A stretch of DNA of 64,000 bases from Heloderma charlesbogerti (taxonomy: Eukaryota > Chordata > Lepidosauria > Squamata > Helodermatidae), in NCBI GenBank assembly GCA_026122225.1, contig JANEZZ010001953.1, positions 1,116,001 to 1,180,000 on the forward strand, read 5' to 3'. Under the pieces are notes generated by a model. The model had not been told where the DNA came from. It made no database searches and worked only from the letters and a program-made list of their open reading frames with translations. The translations under genes were made by a program, and so were the position numbers. Below, piece after piece: positions 1 through 12,899 of the stretch (position 1 is its first letter; every line of letters begins with the position of its first letter).

Positions 1-163
1 GTCTATAGAAAGTCCAGACTCCTGAAAAACAAAGTCACATCCATTAGCCATTTTAATATTTATTTTAGCAAAAGAATTAACTTTTCACATCAGTATCCTA
101 TTAGAACATTAAGTGAAGGATTTATTTTGCTTCCCAGGAATGAGGAATTCTAGCTGCCATTAC

Positions 164-298
164 CTGACAAAGCTCCTCAGCTACATCTAGCATTCCTTGC
201 CGGAAAAAGTGTTCTACCATCACCTCATTCAGAGTTCGCTGGCTATCAGCCTGCCAGCACCCATCTATTCCCACACTGCTGATGTCAGAGTCAAAATT
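164..298 (-). CDS. RMND5A: RMND5A coding exon 3 (partial gene)
   Basis: Read on the minus strand, 298 to 164 is an open 135-nt phase-0 exon preceded by an AG acceptor and followed by a GTAATG donor. It encodes residues 96-140, starting [15 protein letters not shown] and ending near VAEELCQ. The second half ([21 protein letters not shown]) has the pattern expected for the start of the LisH domain, which in this family mediates dimerisation within the CTLH complex. The CTLH, CRA and degenerate RING parts of the roughly 390-residue protein must lie left of the window. The match rests on recall of the vertebrate RMND5A protein; RMND5B is a paralog, but the neighbouring RNF103 and CHMP3 favour RMND5A. 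Confidence 0.93.
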
Positions 299-3200
299 CT
301 GTAAAGTAAAAACTGACAGTTAATTCTGGAAGAAACAAGCTCTTCTATTTTTATTTTTTATTAGTTATGCAAAGTATCAGTATCTCCACTCTCAAGTCCT
401 TTTTCCAATTACTGAACTACCTTCTATTACCTTATTCTATACAAAATATGCCTTTCAGGTCCTTCGTTATCTCCTTTTCACAACAAACTGACACCATTTT
501 TCTTGTTTCTTTTCTGTTAGGTAACCAATTATATTAACAGGATGAGTTTGAGAAGTGAAGGAGTCTGAGAAGTGTAACTTCAGTGTAAGGAATTTAAGAA
601 AGAGTTAAGAAGTTACAGACAGGAGAGGAAATATTTTGCTACTAGCTTTGGGTATTTAGAGTTCGTCAGTCAAAATATTTGGTTCATGGACATATGTTTG
701 AACACTTATGCAATATTTTATCAGCCACTCCAGCTTATAGTAGCTTGGTTGTTTAAAAGATTTTTATGCTGTCCATCACATAAGTTATCAGGCTGCATAA
801 AACAAAATCATATCAAAATCAATATAAAACATAAAATCATATCTAATTAGACAGAGCAGAGCAACAGTGTAAAATTCAGCATAAAGGTTCAGCAAATCAG
901 GTAAACGCACAGTACAGTAAATTAATACCAATTAAAAGCCCGGGCAAATAAAAAAATGTCTGCCTGGCACCAGAATGACATCAAAGTCGGCACAAAAGCA
1001 AGCCTCCCTGGGGAGGGCACTCCATAAACCGTGCTGTTCAAGTGGGCTACAGTTCCATATAAAGCCCCCCCGAGTCTTAATCTATATGACATGGTCTATG
1101 GGGGTTTGCAGAAGATGCATCATGTACATCTCTCCCATCTGCTTCTGTGACTTAGCTAAGCAAACCAAGAGGCAAGAGTTCTAGTTCTGCTTTTACATCT
1201 GACATCATTGTTGCTGACCATGCAGCCAAAAGGTGCACTTTGCTTTGTGGTGATTATTTGAATGTTTCCCCATTACATAGGGTTGAATGGCAATATCCAG
1301 TGTCCTTTATTAGTACACTGTCCCACTGCGCACAGGCAGGTCCTGCGGCTGGTCTCTGTGAACTGCCTCTTGTGATTCCTGCTCTTCCTGGTGCACGCAT
1401 CACTCTCCTTTGGAGAAAGCTTGTTTTGCTCCTGTAGGCAGCCATACAACCATGCTGTTGGGAGTGTTATGAGTACTGTCCATGTGGGACCACTGTTCCC
1501 CCAGCAAGCCTTTGATCCTTCTCCTGGGGAACCCATGGGTTTTCCACACATGCTTTCTCCCAAATCAACTGGATTCTATGATGGGAATGTCTGTCGTTCA
1601 CCCACTGTGCAGCCCAGCATCCAAAGGGTGATTGTTTGCAGGCTGTCTGTATTTGTGCTACAAGTGGGCTCATAACTTTGTCTGGAGGGAACTCTGAAAT
1701 GTGCAGCTATTGGTGACAGTTGCTGGGCTCCTGCTTACTGCACCACAGTCAGATAGACTGGGGAGGGTTAGGACTTATGAGCTAGGCATTATATATGTGC
1801 TGGGTACAGTTACATCATGGCGTTATTCCACTATTGCTGTGTGCTCATACACAGATAATGTGGGGTGTCACTGCCATGCAATGACATGATTGTTGGATGG
1901 TGGAGTTGCCATGGATGCTGGGGGAGTGTCAGTTGGTGTTGCTACATTATCTCCGGTAGAAAGTGGTATTATTTTGCTGCTCACTTTGCTGCTTGAAGTG
2001 CAGAGGATCTTGCCTACGTTGTGCGAACGTAACCAAAGGAGCATCTGCCGGCTCAGCAGGACCATAAGATTGCTCTGCTAGACACGGGCACCAGGATCAT
2101 GCATTTCGACACATTGCATGCAAGTCCAAGAAACAACAAGGCACAAACCTTGTACAAAGATACGGAATAATGGATTGTTTTTACATACAAGAATTTCCTC
2201 GTTGATAATCCTACTTTGACTCATGGGGGCTGCCAAGACAGTCCCCAGGGACACTGCCTGTCTGACACAGGAAAGGTTCTTACCTTCTCTCCTCCTATCC
2301 CCAATTTGACCCTCCAGATCTATCAGCTGCTCTGCCAAGCGCTGGCTGAAGGTGAGGTGGCAGCAATGTCCACAGTGTACACCTTGCTTGCGTTGCCCTG
2401 TTGCCATAAAAACTCCTCCCAGAGGTTGATCCTGCCTGACCGTGGGAAAATCCTTTCCCATTAGCTCCCTACAATTAAAGGCAGAAACCCTGTCTCTGCC
2501 TTCTAAGAGCTTACTGGTTTGTCAAACTCCATCCAAAACTTCCTCTATGGTAAGTGTGAAAGGTTCGAGATAGGAACTGTTTCATTTATCCTCCCTTCCC
2601 ATAAAAACATGATGGCAGCTCATACAATAAGACAGAAATAAAATACAAAATTACAATCACAATAATTGAATAAAGTGGCAGGGAATAAAGATCAAATAAA
2701 AACTGGGAGATTAAGTATTCGACAGATTAAAATTTTAGCCAGTTGAAAGACTGTGTCAAAAGGCTGGCAGTAAAAGAATACTGAGAAGCATTTGAAGATG
2801 TTCAGTATTTCACAGAACAAGGACTGAATGAAAACAAATAAAAGTGATGTGGCAAAATAATTACATAAGACCAAATGTCTTGATTAAGCTGCTGAAATTA
2901 AGCAGGTCTCCTAATATAAAAACACTGAAGATATACTGGTTGCTGGTAAAGAGACAGTAGGCACGGGATGGTAATCTCTTATAGTTAGTAAAGTACTGTA
3001 TCCATAATCTATCATATTAGCATCTTATATTCTAAACATTCCATTCTATTTTGCACGTGCAAACGCTATACCATCATAAAATGTAGCCTGAAAAGCTTAC
3101 ACAACAAGGGCACAAACTACAGGGAAGTCTTCTATGTACGCCCCACTGAAATTAATGGGGAGCTGTGCATGACAATACCCTCTCACCTGCGCCCCTGGTT

Positions 3201-3444
3201 TCCACTGAATAGTATTTTACTCACACTGATTGACATTAAGAGTTGGATCCAGACTTAACCAAACTTACAGTAAACCCATAATGGACTTTAGTCATGACTA
3301 ACTTAAATCCCATTGCTTTCAACATGTCTACTCTAAGTATGACTAAGTCTGAATCCAGCCAAGACTTAAGTCAATGAAGTACGACGTTAGCCTGGACTAA
3401 AAACCCCAGGTACTTTGATACAGTAAGATTAATGGTATAAATAC
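299..3444 (-). other. RMND5A: RMND5A intron 2
   Basis: This intron shows no convincing coding sequence. Positions about 780-1,090 resemble a dispersed squamate repeat: an A-rich run, then 'aaaagcccgggcaaataaa' and 'gacatcaaagtcggc', with similar A-rich segments at 20,580-20,680, 30,240-30,480 and 32,140-32,260. Positions 3,240-3,360 hold an imperfect dyad centred near 'tagtcatgacta', with 'ggatccagactta' on the left and 'taagtctgaatcc' on the right. Nothing recognisable was seen in 1,100-3,200. Confidence 0.6.
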
Positions 3445-3587
3445 CTTGTCAATAGCTTTCCCAACACGGGAAACACTACTGTGGATGTCCTTATGATCTG
3501 AGGCCAATTTTTGAACAGTGTCCTTTATTCGTTTACAACACTGGGTCATAACAAGCGATATTGTCCCCGATAGATCTCCATCTTGAT
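3445..3587 (-). CDS. RMND5A: RMND5A coding exon 2
   Basis: On the minus strand this 143-nt exon follows 'ttctgtctag' and ends at a GTATTT donor. It joins exon 1 in phase 1 and exon 3 in phase 0. The translation includes [20 protein letters not shown] and then [20 protein letters not shown], a segment that is almost invariant in vertebrate RMND5A. It forms the helical N-terminal region that precedes the LisH domain. It encodes about residues 48-95. No frame damage is visible. Confidence 0.95.
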
Positions 3588-6321
3588 CTAGACAGAAGAG
3601 AGGAAAATAGGGAACTAATTGCATTATGAAGAAATAATGCAAATTCTCAATATACAAACTTCTGAAATGAAAAGACCGCCCTCTGCAAACAAATGTACAA
3701 TGGGAAATGGATTACAAGGTGTAATGGAAAGATATTTCTGTAGGACTGGCTAGCATTTGTAACATGCATGCAAAGTTATATTATGGGGGATAAACCCAAG
3801 TCAGAATTTAAATACCTTTAAACCAGTACTGTGAGGAGAAGGTGTGGAAACCAGAGGCTGGTGTTTTAAAAGCCCATTTCTGTGGTTTACTTCTGTGCTC
3901 TGATTCTGTGGCTTACTTCTGAATAGCATGCATAGAACTGAACTGTGCTTCATATGCCTGAAAGCTGTTGCACCTGGGATTATTCCATTTGCAGGTAGTT
4001 CCTCCTCCTTTTTTTTTTAAATCAGTGTGTTCAATGCCCCCAAAGCCCCATTCTGGGCCCACCTGCTCCACCAGCAGCACAGTATGGCAGCATCCCCCAC
4101 ACCTACAGTCAAGTAATAGCTTATCCTTGGGGATGACTAAGAGAAACATGCTGGCCTAATCCATAGCATCAGCCTTCCCTTGGCATGCCTGGTAGTGCGA
4201 ACCAACTACAAATGCGCAAGAGAGACTCATGGGAGGGAAGGGATGACATCTCAATCCCTTCTGCATGGGGTTGTTTCTAGACTGAGAAACCACACTGGGT
4301 TGTATCTAGAGTAAGAATGCAATCCTATCCCCACCCCACCCCGCTGATGGCTGGAGGGGGCCAGGATGTGCATTGGCACACTGGAGAGGGTTAGGATGTC
4401 AGTAGCTGGCGGGAAGCCCCAAAATGGGGCATTCCATGGATGAGGAGGAACTGTGTTGGATCTGCTAGATCCAAAGCTGCTCCACTCCCCCAGACAGACA
4501 TGATTCAAGCTTGACCTAGGCTCATCAGCTACGCCAGCATAGCTAATTTCCCCCCATTGCATTCAAGTGTGTGTGTGTGGGGGGGGGGAGATTGTGAATG
4601 GAAAGATCTGTCAGGCTGAAAAGCTCAGTGAAGTCACACATCCCCCTGCCCCCAACACATACACCGTTCTGTCCTGGCTGGTGCCCCTGCCCAGCTCTAC
4701 TTATGATTGTCAGTAACTTAGTTGAACTTCATTCCCATTGAAATCAATGACACTTAAGTAAGCCATGTCTAACTTGTCTTATAGATTTCGGTGGAACGCA
4801 AGTTCAACTAACTCAGCATGGTTCCAACCTAATATATATAATTTGATTAGCACATACAATTGTACTGTTTGATAGATCTATGAAAAGTACAACTACCTTA
4901 TTTTATTCAAACAGTAACTACAAATGCCCTCAGGGTTAAGAGATAGAGAAGGAAGATGCTGCACTCAAAAGTGCTCAAAAATATCTAAATGTTTACTAGT
5001 TGAGGAAACAGGAAAGAATAGCTGAAAATAGAAACAGTGAACAGCGTAATGAAACGTTTTTATTACCTGTACTTTGAAATTGTCTCCGCTCTATGTTAAG
5101 AAATACAACACTTACAACACCTGTTTACCAGAGGTGACAGTGTACACACCACAAGCAATGATCCATCCTTTAAACTACTTCCAAGTCAAGGGGGGTGGGG
5201 GAGACCCTAGTGTTTGCCTTCAGCCTAACAAAACATTACGAACTACCAATAAGCCTTGAAGTTGCGGAACTTCAAAACAGCATTAAACTCTTCAATAGGC
5301 ATCATACGAACTGCCGATAAACCTGTTGTTTCACTCTCACATAACCCACGCTTGCCGGGTTCGCACAACACGATAACCCCAGAGTGGGAGTTGCATATGC
5401 AACCTGGCGCCTGTGGGCACCGTGGCTTGTTGTGGATTAAATAACCCATGATGAGCTGCAACATGTTGCCAAACCGGGTCACTGAAATCAGGTGCTGTCC
5501 CTGCCTGCAGTGGTCACCAAAGTGCATCTCTGCCTGTATCTCTTGCATTACACGAGCGGTCTTTGTCTCTCATACTGGCAACAAGAATTAAAGGCTGTGC
5601 TAGATTGCAGTTTCCCCCAGCATATATTTAATTTTTGTTTCTTTTAATATTTGTTCTGGAACTTATCTTCCAATAATACAAATAGATCCCTTTCTTAATT
5701 GTAAGTGTACCATTCAATCATGAAGTAACTGTCCAGCATGAACTGGTTTATCTAAAATTATTGCTGTTTGAAGATAAAATGTCCGTAAATGTTATGGTGC
5801 CCCCCCCCTTTTTTTAATAGAACTTGCTCATAAAGTGATTATTGCACCAACTGTGATAGCCCAGAATACACAGGTAGGGCACAAGTAATTTACCAATTCT
5901 TTACACAACCCTCTTCACTACTAAAGAGGCGGTACAGATGGAAGTCCTCTCTCTTCCCCAAGAGGGACCTCAGGCAGGAAGTAAATATCTCAGTATAAGC
6001 ACAGGAATAGAAAAGTCAGAGGCAACTGACCAGATGGAATGATAATTCCAAGATTGAAGAGAACCTGTGGCCATGCCCCTGTCACTACATTGGGAGGCTG
6101 CGGCAGTAGAGGGTCTTGCAGGGTGGCTCCGACTGCATACCAGAGATCTTGCTTGCAGGCTAATATCTCTGCTTTATTTTTTGGACATGAGGGTGCTTGT
6201 CCGCAAACAATGAAACGAAGAGAGAAACAAAAACGTGATGTGCCTATAGAGCTACTAATACATCCTAGTGAGATTGGTGGCTGATGTTGTTTTCTTAGCT
6301 TAATCTGGAGATACTCTAGGG

Positions 6322-6428
6322 CATCCTGCAGCCCTCCTGATGTTGTTGGACTCCAACTCCCATCATCCCTGATCACTGGCCCTGCTGGCAGGGCTGACGG
6401 GAGTTGGTGTCCAAGGTAGCCTACCCTG
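6322..6428. repeat. hAT-like MITE, copy 1 (perfect 8-bp target duplication)
   Basis: This palindromic unit has arms around 'gttggactccaactcccatc' and 'gacgggagttggtgtccaa'. It is flanked by identical 8-bp direct repeats, ctctaggg, at 6,314-6,321 and 6,429-6,436. An 8-bp duplication is characteristic of hAT-superfamily insertion. Related units lie at 37,212, 37,673, 40,203 and 62,960. There is no coding capacity, so it is a non-autonomous element. Confidence 0.75.
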
Positions 6429-6860
6429 CTCTAGGGGTACACTTTCATACTGGCCAGGGATGGGATGGGATGGGAGAAGGGAAGATGGAATATGAAGAAG
6501 CAGTTCTAAAGAGGTAAAGTCCATGTCAGAAAGGCCCTTGGTTAGAAGGTCTTGGAGAAGGGACTTGTCTTATCCTTCCGGCTTCCACAAGAGAAGTTAT
6601 GCCAGGCAGAGCAGTCCACCAACTTATAGTACACCTTAGGACAAGGCAAGCACAGATTGTGTTTCTTCCTCCTCCCCAAAAAGGGATGCATTCATTTCTT
6701 GGACACCACCATCTGTTTGAACATGTTTGAACGATACGTTTCTGGCCAATAATAATTTAAGCTAATAACAAAAGTAGAAAAGAAAAGCAAATATGGGAGA
6801 CAAAAAGGAGCTAAGCAAGTCAAAGCACTGCAGAAGCTAAAGGAACCAAGTGCTGACACT

Positions 6861-7180
6861 CTGGGTAGAATCCAATGCCGCCCTTCAGCAGGTGGCCCAG
6901 TCATGCTGGCAGCGGCATGTGCGCAGCCCCTACCACTGGTGGCCACAATTTAGCACTTCCAGGGAAAAGTGCAATGATGAGCAGAAATGCTCGTTTCTGG
7001 AGGGGTGCAACCTGCTCCTTCTGGAAATGAGCATTTCTGCTTGTTTTGGCACGTCCCCCTGGAAGTGCTACGTTGCGGCCGCCAGTGGCAGGGGCTGCAC
7101 GCACAGGGCTGGGCACCCACGCACCGTTGCTGGCATGTCTGGGCTGCCTGCACACGGGCAGCATTGGATTCTACCCCCAG
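6861..7180. repeat. Foldback element of about 320 bp
   Basis: The ends are inverted copies: 'ctgggtagaatccaatgc' on the left and 'gcattggattctaccccc' on the right. The dyad continues inwards to a core at 6,979-7,041, where 'gcagaaatgctcgtttc' faces 'gaaatgagcatttctgc'. Both arms are GC-rich and without meaningful ORFs. The open frames crossing it on both strands are a by-product of the inverted repeat. The superfamily is not assigned; flanking target duplications are unclear. Confidence 0.7.
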
Positions 7181-9699
7181 ATCAGAATTTGAAAAGAATG
7201 GGGAAAGAGAAGCACTACCCCAGCAGACCTTGTCTCCATGTATCCATTGTGTCCCGCTCCTCATGCACTATTTCAGAAGTTTCATGCTGCTGCAAGCCAT
7301 TCCTGTTGTGCCCCCCCAATCTCTCACACTCACACCGCTACCACCTACATTTGTGATTTATAGTCTAATCAAGAAGCAGAGGTATCTGCATCTAAATTTA
7401 CTGGCGTATTGGATAAATAACTCCCTATGACCTCTCATTCCAGCTACAAAATTCTACATGCCTCATGGGGACTGAGCCTCAGTCTGGATATTTAAAATCC
7501 CCCAAGCAACCACTCACCCATTTGCTTTGCGTGAATTAGCACCTCCATATGGGGGCTTTTGACATAGTCTCCAGCTTTCAAGCAGTATTAAAAATAGTAT
7601 GGGCTGTGTCAATAGCCCCCATGTGGAGGTACGCGTTCATAAGACTTGTGCCAACATGCAATTCCTGCCAGCCTATAAGCACAGCAGCAGCCCTGAACAC
7701 TTCCTCAGTGCCCATATGGGAGTTCTGTGTATATTGTGCTCTCTAAACATCATCTGAAATGGTCATATTATGAGAACTGAATGTGCCTTCAGTTCCAAAT
7801 TGTTTAGGCTCCTCTTGTCAGTCATTAATAACCACCTTTAAAAGCCACATGAAAAGCAAATCCCAATCGAAACACATTTACTTGGGACTAAGTGCCAATA
7901 AAATCAATACTTCCAAATAAGATGCTTAATCCTTAAGTGCCTCACTGAAATTCTGGACAGAATTATATATGTGATCTCAGCCATATCAATAGAATCCGTG
8001 CATGTGTCTGAATCAACTGTATGTCAGACTGTGGTTATAGGAAAGTTAGCAAACCTGTTATTGTGGGCTCCATTTGCTGACACTCTGGGTTGTTCTTTCA
8101 GGAGCGACCAATGACTAATCCCATTATTACACAGTGTGAAAGAGCAAACATATTTCCTGATGTAGAAATAAATTAATGCTTCCTTCTTTTATTCATGAGC
8201 CTGCAATTAAGTAGAGGCCAAGGATGACTACATAGATTCATCATTGCCCCAACTCGAGATGTCAAAAGAAACTATTGTTTTCTGCAACTCAAACTAAAGT
8301 CCTTTTCCTTTAAAAAAAAAAAATAAGGCTCTGCCTTCATCTTCAAACTAAAGTTCATGGTGAAAATCAAGTTAGCTTAATATGCAGCTTTTTGCACTTA
8401 GTCAACAAAGTAAAAACCCTGCATGTGTGGATCATAGCTCCTCCTCCACATAAAAGAAAACCATGTTAGTAGTTGCTTAAGTAAAGTTCTTAGGAAGCCA
8501 TCTTCTAAAATACAGCAGTAGTAGCTTTGTCCACATTATCTCTTGAAATTTGACCAACTTTGGCCAAAGACAAGCCAAAAAAAGAAAGCCTGTCTCACTG
8601 CCCATTTTAAATTCACCCTAATCATGACTGTGTGGAATACAGGTCAGTAACCAGAAGCTCCTGGGCCACAACCAGCCCCCAAGAGATATTAGCTGACCCT
8701 CCAATTGGTAGCCTAAAGGCAAAGGCATCTGAAGAAAGGGCCACAGGTGAAAACAAGACTTGTTAAGGGCTAACAAGTAACTCTAGGAACTAGGGGTTGA
8801 GATGCTGGCCCACCACCCCTCACTCACTTCTCAAAGAGTCCCTCCAGAAAAGCTACTTGAGATCTGGAGTGTAGAATTTATCAGAAGATACTAAGACTTG
8901 TGAATCATACCCTGGCAAATTAATATTACAAGATTTGCCATGTCTATTTCTTAGCATTTCTTTCTTCTGTTTGCAGTGGGGGAGCAGGGAGGGAATATAG
9001 CCTTCTCTTGCTACTAAATATGACAAACAAAAGTTCCTGACCTTTCCATAGTGTCAGCAGGAAGGCGGGGGGGGGGGAGCATACTACAGCTCCCTCAACA
9101 CCCTCTGTAACAGACCATGGCCCTCTGAAGGAGGCATAGTTCAGTAAGGAATCCTAAGGGAAGCTAGAGCTACGCTGAACAATATGCCACTCTGAGAGCA
9201 CCACGAGAAAGAGGTGGTGGTTGTTTTTTAAAAAGAAGAGAGAGTGAAAGATGCTGTGTCTCCATTTGCAGAAAAAAACATCAGGGAATGAACCTGGTCA
9301 CACCAGATGGGAGAGAAGTGAATTCCCAAGGTATTCTGAATCTCTTAGTATTTACAACATGTCCCATGCCTAGAAGCAAATTCAGGGCAAGGGGAGGCAC
9401 TCCCAAGGGCTAAGAAGATGAGGGCAAAGGAGCACATACAAAGATACTGCAAGGCGGAAACGAAGGCAGGCACAGAGTGGTACTTATATGCAGGATTGCC
9501 ATCATTTCCAAGGAGCTTTTAAGAGCAGCCTGAGACAGAGGGTTTTTAGCAGATGAAGCTTTCCTTGAAATAACAGGTCTTTTCGCCCACGGCCTACAAG
9601 ATGTTTCAAAGCGTATATCTAACAAACGAACCCCAAAGGCAACAAGCAGGTGACTGAAAACTCACGTATGCTACAGGCACATTGGTAACAGAGCCGGGA

Positions 9700-10260
9700 G
9701 CACAGACGCCGTAGTAAACCCGGGCATGCTGCCCCGCGATGTGGGAAACAGCCCATCCCGGTGGGGAAAGCTTCACCTGCTGAATGCCTGCCTGTCGGGC
9801 TCCGGCTAACGGCACAGGGGCAGGCCTAGTGAAAGAAGACCGGGTAGCAGCCCTCTTTACGGGGGACAAGCGGGGGCACATACTCTCGCTCTGGAGGATC
9901 TCGCGGCGCAGTCCCGCCACGTACTGGATCAGCTCCTCTAGGCTCCGCTCGCATAGCTGCCCGTAGCCCGAAAACTTCTGCAGCACCTTCTCCAGCTCGC
10001 GCTCCACCGTCACGCATTGGTCCATCGTGTCTTCCCCCGGCGTCTGCCCGCCGACCGACCGACGAGACCCTACGGAGAGACCAGATAACGCTCGGCGGAG
10101 GACCCGTGCGAAGGGGACGGAAGGAGGGAAGGTTGGCTGGTTGTTGTTTTTGCAGGCAGCGCGAAGGACACGCGGGGTCCTTTTTGGCGGAAGGTTGGAG
10201 CTGCGTCACAGGCAGTGCTGGAAACAGCTTAGAGGTTTTCAAGGGGCGGATCGGTTGCAT
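9700..10260 (-). promoter_or_regulatory. RMND5A: RMND5A CpG-island promoter and 5' UTR
   Basis: The region is rich in CG dinucleotides and surrounds the first coding exon; the flanks drop back to AT-rich sequence. No TATA box was seen upstream of the start codon at 10,025, so a dispersed CpG-island start is likely. The exact transcription start cannot be fixed from sequence. Confidence 0.75.
9884..10025 (-). CDS. RMND5A: RMND5A coding exon 1 (start codon)
   Basis: RMND5A is a core subunit of the CTLH (GID) ubiquitin ligase, where it pairs with MAEA through its RING-like end. It corresponds to yeast Gid2/Rmd5. Here the minus-strand exon begins at the ATG at 10,025 and runs 142 nt to a GTATGT donor at 9,883. 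It encodes 47 residues starting [20 protein letters not shown] and including [13 protein letters not shown], a close match to vertebrate RMND5A. The start is the first ATG in frame, sits in a CpG island and matches the family N-terminus. Three exons (140 residues) of roughly 390 are in the window. The gene is divergent from RNF103, with the start codons 4.2 kb apart. Confidence 0.96.
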
Positions 10261-10655
10261 GCATAGAAATAGGAAACAAGTAGAGTAACTCACGTCACTG
10301 CCAGGGTACAAAACTTGCTGGTTCCTTTAAGCCCTATTTTTTTCTTTCCTCCCCAATGAGGAAGTGACGACTGCTCATGGAAATAAACTGAGAAATTCCG
10401 AATTTTAGTATAACTGTGGTTGGGTATCAGCATGCCTCCCCGCAAACGCACACTCTTACACACAGAGAGATACAGTAATTCATGCTCTTTTTAATTTAGG
10501 TCTTACTTGATGCTGTTTTTGTGAGTTTTAAAACACCTAAAGATAGTTTTCTCAACTGTTCTCTATGGACAGCTGTCGGTTTTGAACTGAGATCAGAAAA
10601 GGTGACATAAGGAACTCGGAAGTAGAGACGCCTGTGTCAGTTTAAAGACTGAAAG

Positions 10656-10791
10656 AGAGCAATCCTTTGCACGTTTAGGCAGAAAAAAAAGTCCTACAAT
10701 TCCCAGCATTCCCCAGCCAGTATTGCTGGCTGGGAGATGCTGGGAATTGTAGGACTTTTTTTTCTGCCTAAACGTGCATAGGATTGTGCCC
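10656..10791. repeat. Harbinger-like palindromic MITE, copy A
   Basis: This is a near-perfect palindrome of about 135 bp. The arms read 'aaaaagtcctacaattccca' and its complement around a 'ccagccagtattgctggctgg' core (split in two strands of the dyad). The right terminus is 'gcataggattgtgccc' followed by TAA; the left terminus is degraded. It lies upstream of RMND5A, between it and RNF103. Confidence 0.8.
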
Positions 10792-12294
10792 TAAGTCTAT
10801 TGTTTTACGTATTATAAGTACCGAGGTGCATTTGAGTCAGGCAACACTTTTGACATCTAAGATTGATCTCTCCCAAGAAACCTCCTTAGTTGGGGCTTCT
10901 GAGTAAACGGTTGCTCAGTTCTCACTAAATACAGTTTGAATCGAGGTATTTGATAGGCGCGGGGAAGGTGGCTTGTCCAGAGTAGCGAGTTTGTTTATTA
11001 TGAGTAAACAGAGAGGAAAAGCGGAAGCGACTCCTTGGGGGCCTTCCTACCATGGCATCAACTTCCGTCGCGTGTTAGGTGACGACAGACCATACCGTGG
11101 GGTTGTTTTTGTTTGTTTATCTATTTGGACGCTGGGTGTTAACGCTACTGGGCTACGTCACGAGTCTTACGTACTAGAGTCGCGGCCCTAAATTGTCCCG
11201 AGTTGTGATTTCCTGCTTCGTTGTTGTTGGGATTTTAATTTTTCTTTACACAGCCTAAACCTATGAAGTATGCATCCCTTTTGAAGATCTTTTTATCCCC
11301 CTCCTTGTTATACTTTTCCCCAATTTAACCAATGCTAAATCTCTCTTTTATCATAATATTGTTATCCCCTTTTGGTGGGACACACTTTGCGAATAGTGTC
11401 ATGGTGCTTTTTACAGAATAAGCAAAAGAGAGCAGGCCCCACACCAAAAATTTACAATTTACATCTGACCAGTGCAAGATACAGTGGCTGAACTCAGAAG
11501 CAGGAATAACGAAGGTTGAAAGGATGCAAATTGCATTTCTAACCAAGAAAGAGAAGGAGGAATCTTGCACCTCAGTCTGAATCATTACTGCTTCTGAAAT
11601 AGGTTTTGCAAGTGTTGCAGTAAACCAATTCAAAACAATGTGGAGTAACAGTAGAAAATCAAAGGCCAGCCAGCTTAAACACTCCTAACAATCCAGTCTG
11701 TGTTCACATCTTCCTCACCATCTGAACCCCATTATCAGATACTACTACATGCCTGCCAAAACAGCTTTGTCACATCCCAAATAGCCTTGTTATCTAAATC
11801 CCCAGTTCATGACAGCACCCTTTTTGTGCTCCCTGCTTTGTTTGGGCTGACCAACTGAATATTCCATGCTGTGAGGGGGTTGATCCTGTCACTTTTAAGA
11901 GCACTGCATGGAAACATAAATTTAAATTATACCTTTCTATTATTCCTGCTAGAACTCATTCGCCTGTTACTTCCCATTCTCCCAATCAGAGATGGGAAGA
12001 TGTTAGGTAACATGTTTGTGATTTAAGTTCAGTTGTTTGGTAAGCACAATTGCGTTCAACAGAAACTTCAATCACTGCTTGAAATTTGCATCTCTTGTAC
12101 TAGCACCTTTCTGAGGGAAAAGCCCATAACTGTTGCTGTCTTTTTTGGAAATACCCTGCAAAAGGATTATGTTACTTGTTAAATCCTGTTGAGTCAAGAG
12201 TTAACAGCAACTATGTTCCTAGCTAATCCAGTTGAACTTTCATTGCCCAGAATCCAACCCAAGATCATGGGACTTTGTTAGAGAAGTACTCTTA

Positions 12295-12421
12295 GGGTGC
12301 AATCCTATGCATATTTTAAAAAAGTCCTACAATTCCCAGCATGCCTCAGCCAGCAGGGCTGGAGGGAAGCTGGGAATTGTAGGACTTTTTTTTCTGTCTA
12401 AAGACGCATAGGATTGTGCCC
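12295..12421. repeat. Harbinger-like palindromic MITE, copy B (TTA duplication)
   Basis: The termini are 'gggtgcaatcctatgc' and 'gcataggattgtgccc', with the same inner arm as copy A ('gtcctacaattcccagca'). TTA flanks both sides (12,292-12,294 and 12,422-12,424). A 3-bp TWA duplication is the hallmark of PIF/Harbinger insertion. There is no coding capacity. Confidence 0.8.
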
Positions 12422-12614
12422 TTACAGAAGTACCCTGGTAGCAAACTACTGCGTTTCTGAACCTAAGGCCTATTCTTGCAAACTGTTGGTGGCCCTTCAT
12501 GGTTTTAAGTCCATGATCCTTTCGCATACCATGACATCCCAGTATACCGTGAAATTGTAGCATTTTAGATATTGATAATTTCAGATGTCACGGTAGCAAA
12601 TGTATGCATCTGTA

Positions 12615-12810
12615 AATATTAATAATAGTAATAATACTTAGCATGTCTATAGTGCGTTAGTGTTCAAAAGACTTCGCAATGACTGTAAGGTAGGCTAGTA
12701 TTGTTACCCCCATGTATATGGTGAAGCTGAGGCCTGAGAGAACAGTGATTTGCCTAAGCAACCCAGTAAGCTCACGGTACAGCAGAAATCTGGAGTTCTT
12801 ACTTGGTTCA
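12615..12810 (+). repeat. MIR/CORE-SINE-like relic
   Basis: The order of AT-rich start, 'aaggtaggctagtattgtta', 'ggtgaagctgaggcctgag' and 'agtgatttgcctaagcaac' resembles an old MIR-type SINE with its conserved core. It is diverged and the ends are not definable. A weaker similar patch occurs at 34,110-34,190. Confidence 0.5.
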
Positions 12811-12899
12811 CAGGGAAGTTTATTAGCCACTATAGTGCACTACAAAGTTGCGTGTGTGGAATATGATGCGGTTGTTGCGGGCTTTGTACACAGGTTCCT

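Larger units (their letters stand above)
3588..9883 (-). other. RMND5A: RMND5A intron 1
   Basis: This is a 6.3-kb intron without credible coding sequence. It holds a hAT-like palindromic element (6,322-6,428), a 320-bp foldback element (6,861-7,180) and a short dyad (about 7,541-7,631; 'cctccatatgggggct' against 'agcccccatgtggagg'). It also has a (GT)n/G-run at 4,568-4,590 and a degraded dyad at about 4,700-4,815 around 'cattgaaatcaatg'. I see nothing recognisable in 4,850-6,300 or 7,640-9,700. Confidence 0.6.
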
